A DNA stretch of 64,000 bases, taken from NCBI RefSeq assembly GCF_002102255.1, contig NZ_LQPH01000144.1, forward strand, positions 60,286 through 124,285, given 5' to 3'. The DNA is from Mycobacterium nebraskense. GTDB lineage: Bacteria; Actinomycetota; Actinomycetes; Mycobacteriales; Mycobacteriaceae. Positions 20,290-30,937 of the stretch are shown piece after piece. Made by a program: the position numbers and the translations under genes. Within the stretch, counting starts at the first letter, position 1. Every line of letters begins with the position of its first letter. Under the pieces are notes generated by a model. That model was not told the origin of the DNA. It made no database searches and was given only the letters and a program-made list of their open reading frames with translations.

Positions 20290-22452
20290 CTAGTTGATCA
20301 GCGGGTCGCGCGGCATGCCGAGAATCCGCTCGGCGATCTGATTGCGGGTGACCTCCGAAGTGCCGCCGGCGATCGCCATGCCGCGGGCCCCCATCGCCAG
20401 CCGGCCCACCACCGCGCCGGGTCCATCGGTCAGCGCGACCTCGGGCCCCGACAGCGCGGCCCAGATCGCGGCGCCGTCCACCATGTGCTCGGCCAGCTTC
20501 AGTTTGGTGATGTTGCCTTCCGGACCCGGCCCCGCTCCCTCGACGCTTCGCGCGGCACGGCGCAGGTTCAGCAACCGCAGCGCGTGATCGTCGGCGAGGA
20601 AGGACCCGATCCGAATCGGAGCCCCGGCCAAGCGATCTGACTGCTGTGCGAGCTGCACCAGGGTGGACGCCAAGCCCTCGTAGAACGATCCGCTGCCGCC
20701 GATGCTGACCCGCTCGTTGCCCAGCGTCGCGCGCGCGACCGTCCACCCGGAGTTGGGCGCCCCGACCACGTCCTCGTCGGGAACGAACACGTCGTTGAAG
20801 AACACCTCGTTGAACTCCGAGCCGCCGGTGATCTGCTGCAATGGCCGCACCTCGACGCCCGGGCCCTTCATGTCGATGATCACGGTGGTGATACCGGCGT
20901 GCTTGGGGGCCTCCGGGTCGGTGCGCACGGTGGCCAGGCCGCGCGCGCAGTACTGCGCCCCGCTGGTCCAGACCTTCTGCCCGTTGATCTTCCAGCCGCC
21001 GTCCACCCGGGTGGCGCGCGTCTTGACCGATGCCGCGTCGGAGCCGGCCTCGGGTTCGGAGAAGAGCTGGCACCAGATCTCCTCCTGGCGGAGCGCCTTC
21101 TCCACGAATCTTTCGATTTGCCAATCGGTTCCGTGCTGAATCAGGGTCAGGATCACCCATCCGGTGATCGAGTAGTCGGGCCGTTTGACGCCGGCCGCGC
21201 GAAACTCCTCCTCGATCACCAACTGCTCCACCGCGTCGGCGGCGCGACCCCAGGGCTTGGGCCAATGCGGCATGACGTAGCCCGTCTCGATCAGTTTGTC
21301 GCGTTGCGCCGCCTTGTCCAGCGAGGCGATTTCCGCGGCATCCGCGTGGATCCGGGTGCGCAGCTCTTCGGCTTCGGGCGGCAGGTCCAGGCTGTTCTCC
21401 CGCTTGGCACCGGCGGCGGTGCGCTCGAAGACGTCCCGGGCCGGCGCATCACCGCCGAACAGCGCCGCGATCACGAGTGCGCGGCGCAGGTGCAGATGTG
21501 CGTCGTGCTCCCAGGTGAAACCGATGCCGCCGTGCACCTGAATGTTGAGCTCGGCGTTGCGCGCATAGGCGGGGAACGCCAGGGCCGCGGCCACCGCGGC
21601 GGCCAGCTGGAACTGGGCTTCGTCCTCGGACGCCGCACGCGAGGCATCCCATACCGCGGCGACGCCCGACTCGGCGGCCACCAGCATGTTCGCGCAATGA
21701 TGCTTCACCGCTTGGAAAGTGGCGATGGTGCGCCCGAATTGCTGCCGCACCTTGGCATAGTCCACGGCGGCGTCCACGCAGTCCGCTGCGCCACCGACCG
21801 CCTCGGCGGCGAGCAACGTCCGCGCGCGGGCCAGCGCCGACGCCCGCGCGCCCGTCAAGACGTCGTCGGCGCTGACGTTCACGTTCTCGAGGCGGACGCG
21901 TCCGGAGCGCCGGGTCGGGTCGAAGTTGTTCGGCACCTCGACCGACAGGCCGGCGCGACCGCGCTCCAGCAGGATCACATCCTCGCCCGCGGCGATCAGC
22001 AGCAGCTCGGCCAGCCCGGCGCCCAGCACGATTCCGGCGTCACCGTCGGCGACCCCGTTCTTGAGTCGCACCCGGCCGTCCAGGCCGATGCCCGCGGTGA
22101 CGGTCCCGTCGATCAGGCCGGGCAGCAGCCGTGACTTCTGTTCGGCGCTACCGTCTTTGGCGATCACCGCGGACGCGATCACGGTCGGCACGAACGGCCC
22201 CGGCGCCACGGCGCGGCCGAGCTCTTCGACCACCACCACGAGTTCGGGCAGGCCAAAGCCGGAACCGCCGTGCTCTTCGTCGACGTGCAGGCCGAGCCAA
22301 CCCAGCTCGACCAGGTTCTGCCAGAACGGCGGCCGGGATTCCTCGGCGGCGTCGAGCAGTGACCGCGCCGCCCAGCGGGCCTTCTGCGAGGTCAGGAACG
22401 CGCGGGCGACTTCGGCGAGTTCGCGGTGGTCGTCGGTCAGTGCGATACCCAT
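20290..22452 (-). CDS. fadE22: double-domain acyl-CoA dehydrogenase FadE22
   Basis: 720 residues formed of two acyl-CoA dehydrogenase-like units: unit one about 1-345, unit two about 370-720. Unit two has the full fold with Trp-Cys-Gln-Leu-Phe-Ser-Glu-Pro-Glu-Ala-Gly-Ser-Asp, the flavin/substrate loop, and the Gly-Gly-Thr-Ser-Glu-Val-Thr-Arg-Asn-Gln-Ile-Ala tail typical of FadE proteins. Unit one is more divergent. The enzyme is expected to dehydrogenate an acyl-CoA with FAD. Length and place match Rv3061c. A GAGGAGG site precedes the ATG at 22452. In-frame fusion of two ACADs is an established FadE class whose units pair within the chain. Confidence 0.93.
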   Translation of the reverse strand: MGIALTDDHRELAEVARAFLTSQKARWAARSLLDAAEESRPPFWQNLVELGWLGLHVDEEHGGSGFGLPELVVVVEELGRAVAPGPFVPTVIASAVIAKDGSAEQKSRLLPGLIDGTVTAGIGLDGRVRLKNGVADGDAGIVLGAGLAELLLIAAGEDVILLERGRAGLSVEVPNNFDPTRRSGRVRLENVNVSADDVLTGARASALARARTLLAAEAVGGAADCVDAAVDYAKVRQQFGRTIATFQAVKHHCANMLVAAESGVAAVWDASRAASEDEAQFQLAAAVAAALAFPAYARNAELNIQVHGGIGFTWEHDAHLHLRRALVIAALFGGDAPARDVFERTAAGAKRENSLDLPPEAEELRTRIHADAAEIASLDKAAQRDKLIETGYVMPHWPKPWGRAADAVEQLVIEEEFRAAGVKRPDYSITGWVILTLIQHGTDWQIERFVEKALRQEEIWCQLFSEPEAGSDAASVKTRATRVDGGWKINGQKVWTSGAQYCARGLATVRTDPEAPKHAGITTVIIDMKGPGVEVRPLQQITGGSEFNEVFFNDVFVPDEDVVGAPNSGWTVARATLGNERVSIGGSGSFYEGLASTLVQLAQQSDRLAGAPIRIGSFLADDHALRLLNLRRAARSVEGAGPGPEGNITKLKLAEHMVDGAAIWAALSGPEVALTDGPGAVVGRLAMGARGMAIAGGTSEVTRNQIAERILGMPRDPLIN

Positions 22453-22477
22453 GAGGGGCCCTCCTCGCTACCGGCTG

Positions 22478-22530
22478 GGTAGCCGGCCCCGCTTCGAGGG
22501 GAAGCGGGGCGGCTACCTAAAGAGTGTACT
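22478..22530 (-). promoter_or_regulatory. fadE22 promoter with a 5'-terminal stem-loop
   Basis: On the minus strand AGTACACTC (22529-22521) gives a TACACT -10 (22528-22523), so transcription should begin near 22516. The RNA would start directly with a long hairpin: GGTAGCC/GGCTACC outer arms (22517-22511 with 22484-22478) and CCCCGCTTC/GAAGCGGGG inner arms (22509-22501 with 22495-22487). The ribosome site follows about 10 bases later. A 5'-terminal stem can protect mRNA; regulation is inference. Confidence 0.55.
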
Positions 22531-22560
22531 TAATGCGAGGAGTGCGACCCGTGGGGGTGG

Positions 22561-23319
22561 CTACTTGGGCGCGAACCGCTGCCCGGCGTCCAGCCGCAGG
22601 CACTGGCCGTTGAGCATCGGGTTGTCCACGATCGCCGCCACCAGCTTGGCGTACTCCTCGGGCCGGCCGAGCCGCTTGGGGAACGCGGCATCCTTGGTCA
22701 GCGCCGAAGCGAACTCGTCGGGAATGCCCTTGGTCAACCCTGTGGCAAAGAGGCTCGGGGCGATCGCAAGCACCCGGATTCCCAGTGACCCCAGGTCGCG
22801 GGCCATGGTCAGACACATGCCGGCGATGCCCGCCTTGGCCGCGGTGTAGGCGACCTGCCCGATCTGGCCTTCGAAGGCCGCGATGGACGCGGTGTTGATG
22901 ATGACGCCGCGCTCCTCGTCCTCGGGCTCGTTCTTGGCCATGTGCGCGGCGGCGAGCCGGCTGATGTTGAAGGAGGCGATGAGGTTGAGATCGATCACGG
23001 ATTGGAAGGATTCGAGGTCATGCGGACCGTTCTTGGTCATCGTCCGCTTGGCAATGCCCCCGCCCGCGGTCGTCACGATGACGTGCAGCCCGCCGAGTTC
23101 GTCGACCGCGGCTTGCAGCGCCTCCTCCGTGCCCTTGAAGTCGGTGACGTCAACCGGGTAGAACTTGCCTCCGATGCTCTTGGCGACCTCCTTGCCGTCG
23201 GAGCCCTCGCGGTCGAGCACCGCGACCTGCGCGCCCCGCTCGTGCAGCAGCTCCGCGGAGGCACGCCCCATTCCCGACGCGCCGCCGATGACGACGACCT
23301 TCTTCCCGCTGATCTCCAT
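22561..23319 (-). CDS. short-chain dehydrogenase, 3-hydroxyacyl-CoA dehydrogenase type II-like
   Basis: 252-residue SDR: Gly-Gly-Ala-Ser-Gly-Met-Gly cofactor loop (about residues 12-18), acidic Leu-Asp-Arg after strand two (NAD preference), Thr-Ala-Gly-Gly-Gly in place of Asn-Ala-Gly, catalytic Ser in Asn-Thr-Ala-Ser-Ile, and Tyr-Thr-Ala-Ala-Lys. The C-terminal Asn-Gly-Gln-Cys-Leu-Arg-Leu-Asp-Ala-Gly is characteristic of HSD10-like enzymes that oxidise 3-hydroxyacyl-CoA. A GGGAGG site precedes the ATG. It lies upstream of fadE22 on the same strand, but fadE22 appears to have its own promoter. Confidence 0.88.
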   Translation of the reverse strand: MEISGKKVVVIGGASGMGRASAELLHERGAQVAVLDREGSDGKEVAKSIGGKFYPVDVTDFKGTEEALQAAVDELGGLHVIVTTAGGGIAKRTMTKNGPHDLESFQSVIDLNLIASFNISRLAAAHMAKNEPEDEERGVIINTASIAAFEGQIGQVAYTAAKAGIAGMCLTMARDLGSLGIRVLAIAPSLFATGLTKGIPDEFASALTKDAAFPKRLGRPEEYAKLVAAIVDNPMLNGQCLRLDAGQRFAPK

Positions 23320-23440
23320 CCGGACCTCCCATTTTGGCTTGTCAGAATTCCCGATATTTGTAACGTTGCCTAGGTACGCTAGCGCGTCCGTCCCGACGGG
23401 TTGACCCCGCCTTGTTCAAGAGCCATGCCAAGCTGATTTC

Positions 23441-24970
23441 GTGCTCCTTCTCCACGTGGCGACGACCTCCCTTGACGTGGGCGGCACATCGTCACGGCTG
23501 AGCAAGGTCGCCCACATCGCCGACCTGTTGCGCCGCGCGGCGGCCGACCCCGACGGTGTCGCGATCGTGGTGTCCTGGCTCTCGGGTGAGCTGCGCCAGC
23601 GCCAGATCGGGGTCGGCTGGGCATCGTTGCGGTCGCGCCCGGCGGCGGCGTCGCATCCGACGTTGACGGTCGCCGGGGTCGACGCCAGCTTCTCGGAGAT
23701 CGGGGCGGTGTCGGGCAAGGGGTCGCAGGCGCGGCGCGCCGACCTCGTCGCGGGAGTGTTCGCCGCCGCGACCGACACCGAGCAAGCCTTCCTGGTGCGG
23801 TTGCTCGGCGGGGAGCTGCGCCAGGGGGCGCTGGCCGGGATCATGGCGGACGCGGTGGCCAAGGCCGCCGGCATCCCCGTCGCATCGGTGCAACGCGCCG
23901 CGATGCTGGGCGGGGACTTGCCGGCCGTGGCGGCCGCCGCCTTGGGCGGCGGGGCCGGGGCGCTGGACGAGTTCGCCCTATCGGTCGGCCGGCCCGTCGG
24001 CCCGATGCTGGCGCAGACCGCGAGCGGAGTGGACGATGCGCTGGAACGCCACGGCGGCACAACGATTTTCGAGGCGAAGCTGGATGGCGCGCGGGTGCAG
24101 ATTCACCGGGCCGGCGACGACGTCACCGTCTACACGCGAAGCCTTGACGACGTCACCGCCCGGCTGCCCGAGGTGGTGGAGGCGACGCTGGCCCTGCCGG
24201 TTCACGACCTCATCGCCGACGGTGAGGCGATCGCGCTGCGGCCCGACAATCGGCCGCACCGCTTCCAGGTCACCGCGTCACGGTTCGGCCGATCGGTCGA
24301 TGTGGCGGCGGCCCGTGCGGCACAGCCACTTTCGGTGTTCTTTTTCGACATCCTGCACCGCGACGGCGCCGACCTGCTGGACGCGCCGACCGCCGAGCGG
24401 CTGGCCGCCCTGGACGCGCTGGTGCCGGCCGCGCAGCGGGTCGATCGGCTCGTCACGTCCGATCCCGCGGCCGCCAGCGGCTTCCTCGACGCGACGCTGG
24501 CCGCCGGCCACGAAGGTGTGCTGGCCAAGGCGCCGGACGCGCCGTACCAGGCGGGCCGCCGCGGAGCGGGCTGGCTGAAGGTCAAGCCGGTGCACACGCT
24601 GGACCTTGTGGTCCTCGCGGTGGAGTGGGGGTCAGGGCGCCGAAGCGGCAAGCTCTCCAACATCCACCTGGGGGCGCGCGATCCGGCCTCCGGCGAATTC
24701 GTCATGGTCGGAAAGACTTTCAAAGGGATGACCGACGCCATGCTGGACTGGCAGACCGCGCGCTTCAGCGAACTGGCGATCGGCCCCACGGACAACTATG
24801 TCGTGCAGCTGCGGCCCGAGCAGGTGGTCGAGGTGGCGTTGGACGGCGTGCAGAAGTCGTCGCGCTACCCCGGCGGTGTGGCGCTGCGGTTCGCCCGGGT
24901 GGTGCGCTACCGCGAAGACAAAGGACCCGCCGAGGCCGACACCATCGACACCGTGCGCGCGCTGTATTAA
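23441..24970 (+). CDS. ligB: ATP-dependent DNA ligase LigB
   Basis: 509 residues. N-terminal helical DNA-binding domain (about 1-190), then adenylation motif I Glu-Ala-Lys-Leu-Asp-Gly-Ala-Arg with the nucleophilic Lys213, motif III-like Phe-Phe-Phe-Asp-Ile-Leu, motif IV Glu-Gly-Val-Leu-Ala-Lys and motif V Trp-Leu-Lys-Val-Lys. A C-terminal OB domain follows. It seals nicks through an enzyme-AMP intermediate. Position and ends match M. tuberculosis LigB (Rv3062). The GTG at 23441 gives the same N-terminus. It diverges from the SDR gene over 121 bp. Confidence 0.95.
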   Translation: MLLLHVATTSLDVGGTSSRLSKVAHIADLLRRAAADPDGVAIVVSWLSGELRQRQIGVGWASLRSRPAAASHPTLTVAGVDASFSEIGAVSGKGSQARRADLVAGVFAAATDTEQAFLVRLLGGELRQGALAGIMADAVAKAAGIPVASVQRAAMLGGDLPAVAAAALGGGAGALDEFALSVGRPVGPMLAQTASGVDDALERHGGTTIFEAKLDGARVQIHRAGDDVTVYTRSLDDVTARLPEVVEATLALPVHDLIADGEAIALRPDNRPHRFQVTASRFGRSVDVAAARAAQPLSVFFFDILHRDGADLLDAPTAERLAALDALVPAAQRVDRLVTSDPAAASGFLDATLAAGHEGVLAKAPDAPYQAGRRGAGWLKVKPVHTLDLVVLAVEWGSGRRSGKLSNIHLGARDPASGEFVMVGKTFKGMTDAMLDWQTARFSELAIGPTDNYVVQLRPEQVVEVALDGVQKSSRYPGGVALRFARVVRYREDKGPAEADTIDTVRALY

Positions 24971-25009
24971 GACGGGCGGAGTTCGTTTCCCGCGCGTAGG
25001 GTTTCGGCC

Positions 25010-27262
<2,253 letters not shown>

Positions 27263-27263
27263 C

Positions 27264-27812
27264 CTACACCGGATCGAATCCGGAGATCAGCCAGCGCCCG
27301 CCGACCTTGTCCAGCGTGACCCGGACGCTGGATGCCGTGTAGGCGGGCGCCTCAGCGCCGACGATCGTGGTCTGGTTGACGAACACCAGGACGACACCGT
27401 GGTCGGGTCGCGCCGACACTGACGCCGCAGACTGGACGTTCGCCACCGCAGAGATGTGTCTCTGCTTCGAGCCGGGGATCACCACTTCTCGGGTCAGCGA
27501 CGTGTAGGCGTCTTTGAACCGCCCGGTCAGCCGGTCACGAGCGGCGCCCAGGTCGCGCTCGACCGTGTCGGGTCGGTAGCTCAGCAGGGCGGCCGTGGCA
27601 TCCCGCGCTGTCTGCGTAGCCTCGATGCGGCCGCGGTCGGCATCGGTGACCGACGAACCCTGCCACTTCAGGAAGCCGGCCGTCGACGCAAGCGACAAAG
27701 CCAGCCCCGGTATCAGACCGTATGCCAGCACCCGCGACCAGTTGATGCGTTGCGCGCATTCGGGCACGGCATCCGTGGGCTCGTCGGCGTTGCGGCGCAA
27801 TCGGTTTCTCAT
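27264..27812 (-). CDS. Mce-associated membrane protein (second, distal)
   Basis: 182 residues: short cytoplasmic N-terminus, one membrane helix (about 30-48), and an extracytoplasmic NTF2-like domain (about 60-182) with the Asp-Arg-Leu-Thr-Gly-x-Phe-x-x-x-Tyr motif seen in Mas proteins. Such proteins follow mceF in mce operons and are thought to stabilise the Mce lipid importer. It overlaps the preceding Mas gene by 4 bp (ATGA) and is the last gene of the operon. Confidence 0.88.
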   Translation of the reverse strand: MRNRLRRNADEPTDAVPECAQRINWSRVLAYGLIPGLALSLASTAGFLKWQGSSVTDADRGRIEATQTARDATAALLSYRPDTVERDLGAARDRLTGRFKDAYTSLTREVVIPGSKQRHISAVANVQSAASVSARPDHGVVLVFVNQTTIVGAEAPAYTASSVRVTLDKVGGRWLISGFDPV

Positions 27813-28378
27813 CGCACGAACTCCACATTCGACACCTTCGCCACGCCGCCAACCTTCAGTACGGAAAGCCGCATTCGCCAGGCGTGCGGCTCCTGTTCGG
27901 CCGCACCGGCGTTCGACGTGTGGACCGTGACAGCCACCAGGACTTCCGCCCGGTCGCCGGATTGGGATTCGATGCCCGCTTCCGTCACGGTTCCAGCGGA
28001 CTTGGACTGGGTCCGCAACACCACGTCGATGAACGGCTGCGAGCGTTTGGAGAAGTTGTCGTACAGATCGCCGGTCGCCCCGGCCAGAATGCGCTGCACG
28101 TCTGCATCGACTTCACGGAAGTCAACCGTGGTGAGGTTGACCGCACTTTGGCGACCAGCCTGCAGGAAAAGCGTGCGCTGCTGCTGCGCTTCGTGCGCTC
28201 GGTGCGCGCGCAGGCCGACCCACCCGACCAGCCCGATCAGCGCGGCCACGATGACAAGTCCGATGGTCAGTGTCAGCCGAACCGGAGCGGGGCCGCGGGG
28301 CGCCTTTTCCGTTTTCGCGTCGTCGTCGACTTCCGCAGGGAGCTCGGTCAATTCGGCGGTAGCAGCATCGTCTGCCAT
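27809..28378 (-). CDS. Mce-associated membrane protein (first)
   Basis: 189 residues: acidic cytoplasmic start, membrane helix (about 35-57), then an extracytoplasmic NTF2-like domain with the Leu-Ala-Gly-Ala-Thr-Gly-Asp-Leu-Tyr-Asp-Asn-Phe motif typical of Mas proteins. The ATG at 28378 has a GGAAAGGAG site and overlaps the mceF end by 31 bp, so the in-frame sequence upstream is not coding. Probably a membrane partner of the Mce complex. Confidence 0.88.
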   Translation of the reverse strand: MADDAATAELTELPAEVDDDAKTEKAPRGPAPVRLTLTIGLVIVAALIGLVGWVGLRAHRAHEAQQQRTLFLQAGRQSAVNLTTVDFREVDADVQRILAGATGDLYDNFSKRSQPFIDVVLRTQSKSAGTVTEAGIESQSGDRAEVLVAVTVHTSNAGAAEQEPHAWRMRLSVLKVGGVAKVSNVEFVR

Positions 28379-29796
28379 GTGCGCTCCTTTCCGCCGGGGG
28401 TGGCCAAGTCGGATTGCGTGTAGACATGCCCGTCGGGGCCGACGTAGGTGCCGGTGGCCGGGTCGTACTCGGCGGCCGCGATCGGCATCGGTTCGGGGGT
28501 CGGCGCGGGTGGCGCCGGCGCCGCCGGCGGACGCGGCTGCGGGACGGGCTGACCCGAAAGCGTCGCGTTCGGGTCGCCTTTCCAGTTGTAACCGTCGTTG
28601 AGGGGAACGTAGCTTTCGTCGCTGTCGCACATCTGCACCGTCGGGGCGCGCTTGCCCGGGCGTCCCACGCAAGGGGTGTTGCGGACGCCGCGGACGTTTT
28701 GCGGGGAGTCCTGTGGCACACGGCAATACAGGTCGCCCCCTGGTCGGTCCGGGTAGTCGTCCCACGAAGGGACTCGCTGCTGCTGTGCCGGCAGAAAGCC
28801 GGTCAGACACGGTGGCGGCAGGTTCAGTCGCAGGTTGAAACTCAGGAAGGCGCCCTTATAGCCCTGCTTGGTGTTCCTGTTCGGGACATTGATCGCCTGA
28901 ATCGTGGCCACCGCCTGGGGAAGTAGGACCAGCAGCTGCTCAAGGCCCGCGTGATAGGTCAGCGCCACCTGCCCGACAGCGATCAGGTTGGCGAGCACGA
29001 CCGGCAGCGTCGGATTTACCCGATCCAGGAGCTGACGAACTTCCCCGACGGCGGGCCCGCCTTGCTCCAGCACCTGCCGGACGGCGGAGTCGTTTTTCTG
29101 CACCCCACGGGTGAGGTCGGCCAGGTGCGCGGCCCACGCCTGTACCGCGTCCGGTGTGTCGGTCTGCGCATCGAGCACCGGCTTGGAGTCGTCGATCAGG
29201 GTGAGCAGCGCACCGAGATTCTTTCGCGCATCGATGGATAGCGAGCTGGCGCCGGCCACGAGCCGGGAGATGTCCGGACCGAGCCCGCCGACGGCGGTGG
29301 AAGCCTCGTCGACGACGGTCTTGAGGTCCTCACGCGGGAGCGACTCCAAGCCACGGTTCGCCGCATCCAACATCGTGTCCAGGTCGGGCGGTACCGACAC
29401 GCGATCCGCGCGGATCACGTCGCCGTCCCGCAGCGGCGGAGAGTCCCTGCGTGGCAACAGGGCAACGTACTGCTCTCCCACCGCCGATTGACTGTGCACC
29501 TGCGCATCGAGATCTGACGGGATGTCGATCCCCGACTTCAGCGAGAGCACCGCCGCGACGCCGGTGTTGGTGAGACGCACGCTGTCGACGCGGCCGACCT
29601 CGGTGCCACGATAAGTGACATTGCCGCTGGGGTATAAACCGGCGGCCTGAGGCAGCTCGATGGTGACGCGATAGCGTCCGATACCGAACATCGCCGGAAG
29701 CTGTATGTAGCCGAACACCATCACCGCGCCGCCGACCAGCGCGACGACCACAAAGATCGCCAGCTGGATGAGGATTCGTCTCGACAAGGGCGGCAT
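28348..29796 (-). CDS. mceF: Mce family protein, MceF position
   Basis: 482 residues: N-terminal membrane helix (about 9-29), MCE beta-barrel domain (about 38-118), a long helical region forming the lipid-conducting needle, and a Pro-rich tail (about 420-460) ending with a Tyr-rich acidic segment. MceF is the sixth needle subunit of the hexameric lipid importer. The ATG at 29796 lies 1 base after the mceE stop. Sequence alone does not say which lipid is imported. Confidence 0.9.
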   Translation of the reverse strand: MPPLSRRILIQLAIFVVVALVGGAVMVFGYIQLPAMFGIGRYRVTIELPQAAGLYPSGNVTYRGTEVGRVDSVRLTNTGVAAVLSLKSGIDIPSDLDAQVHSQSAVGEQYVALLPRRDSPPLRDGDVIRADRVSVPPDLDTMLDAANRGLESLPREDLKTVVDEASTAVGGLGPDISRLVAGASSLSIDARKNLGALLTLIDDSKPVLDAQTDTPDAVQAWAAHLADLTRGVQKNDSAVRQVLEQGGPAVGEVRQLLDRVNPTLPVVLANLIAVGQVALTYHAGLEQLLVLLPQAVATIQAINVPNRNTKQGYKGAFLSFNLRLNLPPPCLTGFLPAQQQRVPSWDDYPDRPGGDLYCRVPQDSPQNVRGVRNTPCVGRPGKRAPTVQMCDSDESYVPLNDGYNWKGDPNATLSGQPVPQPRPPAAPAPPAPTPEPMPIAAAEYDPATGTYVGPDGHVYTQSDLATPGGKERTWQTMLLPPN

Positions 29797-29797
29797 G

Positions 29798-30937
29798 TCA
29801 ACGCCCCTGATCCCAGTGATACGGCGCGACAAGCGGATTGCCGGCCGTGTACGGACTCGGCATCTGGCCGATCGTGCGGCCCCACTGCAGTTCCAACTCC
29901 GTCAAATTGCCCTCGAACCGGGTGCCGGTGAAGAATGACGCGTCGAGCCGGCTCAGCGTCAGGTCGATGATGGCGGTCAGGTTGGCGTAGTCACCGCGGG
30001 CCCACTTGCTGATGGTCTCCTTCGGGAACGGATAGGTGGCGAGCAGGCTCAACGCGCGGGTCATGGCGGGCCCGGCGTTGGCCAGCGATTCCAGTACCGG
30101 CGCTAAGTCGTTGAGCTCTTTGACCAGAGTGTCCTTGGTCTGGCGTGCCGAATCGGCAACCAGCGCACTGAATTTGCCGAACTGATCGAGCGCCTCCACC
30201 AGGGTCTGCCGCTCGTCGGCCAAGGTGCGAAGCGCGGCCGGGATGGTCGTCAGCGCCCTGTCCATCACCGGCTTCTGATCGGCGAACTGACCGACGAGGT
30301 TGTTGAGGCTCTCGGCGGCGGCGATGATGTCACCGGTCTGGCCGGCCACGTGGCCGGTGAAGGTGTCGAGCTGAGCTATCAGGCTGCGCAGGTCATCGGC
30401 ACGGCCGGCCAGCGCGGTGCTCAGCGACTGGGTGATGTCCTGAATCTGTCCGATCCCACCGCCGTTGAGCAACAACGAGATAGCGGCGAGCGTCTGCTCC
30501 GTCGACGGGTAGCTGCCGGCCGACGACAGGGAAATCAGCGAGCCCTCTTTCAACCTGCCCCGGGGTGGGACGTCGGTGGGTGGCGCCAGCTCGACATGCA
30601 GGGAACCCAGCAGGCTGGTTTGCCCGATCGTCGCGGTCGCGTTGGCCGGCAGGTCGACGTCGCCGTCGAGCCGGATGGTCAGCAGCGCATGCCAGCCCTG
30701 CCGCTCGATCCTGGCGACGTTGCCGACCGTGACGTCGCCGACCTGCACACGCGAGTTCTGTTCCAGGGTGCCCACGTCGGGCAGTTGCGCCTGAATCGTG
30801 AACGCCCCGGGGCCGCGTCCGGCGGTTCCGGGCAGCGCGACCGAGTTCAGACCGCGCCAACCACAACCGGCCGGCGCGACCATCGTCAGCGCCACCAACA
30901 ACCCCACCGCAGCGCGACGCAGGCGCCCGCCCGTCAC
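29798..30937 (-). CDS. mceE: Mce family lipoprotein, MceE position
   Basis: 379 residues. Signal peptide with lipobox Ala-Pro-Ala-Gly-Cys (Cys about residue 25), MCE domain (about 44-120) and helical domain (about 150-330). As in other mce operons, the fifth mce gene encodes the lipoprotein. It overlaps mceD by 4 bp. It contributes one subunit of the periplasmic Mce tube. Confidence 0.92.
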   Translation of the reverse strand: MTGGRLRRAAVGLLVALTMVAPAGCGWRGLNSVALPGTAGRGPGAFTIQAQLPDVGTLEQNSRVQVGDVTVGNVARIERQGWHALLTIRLDGDVDLPANATATIGQTSLLGSLHVELAPPTDVPPRGRLKEGSLISLSSAGSYPSTEQTLAAISLLLNGGGIGQIQDITQSLSTALAGRADDLRSLIAQLDTFTGHVAGQTGDIIAAAESLNNLVGQFADQKPVMDRALTTIPAALRTLADERQTLVEALDQFGKFSALVADSARQTKDTLVKELNDLAPVLESLANAGPAMTRALSLLATYPFPKETISKWARGDYANLTAIIDLTLSRLDASFFTGTRFEGNLTELELQWGRTIGQMPSPYTAGNPLVAPYHWDQGR

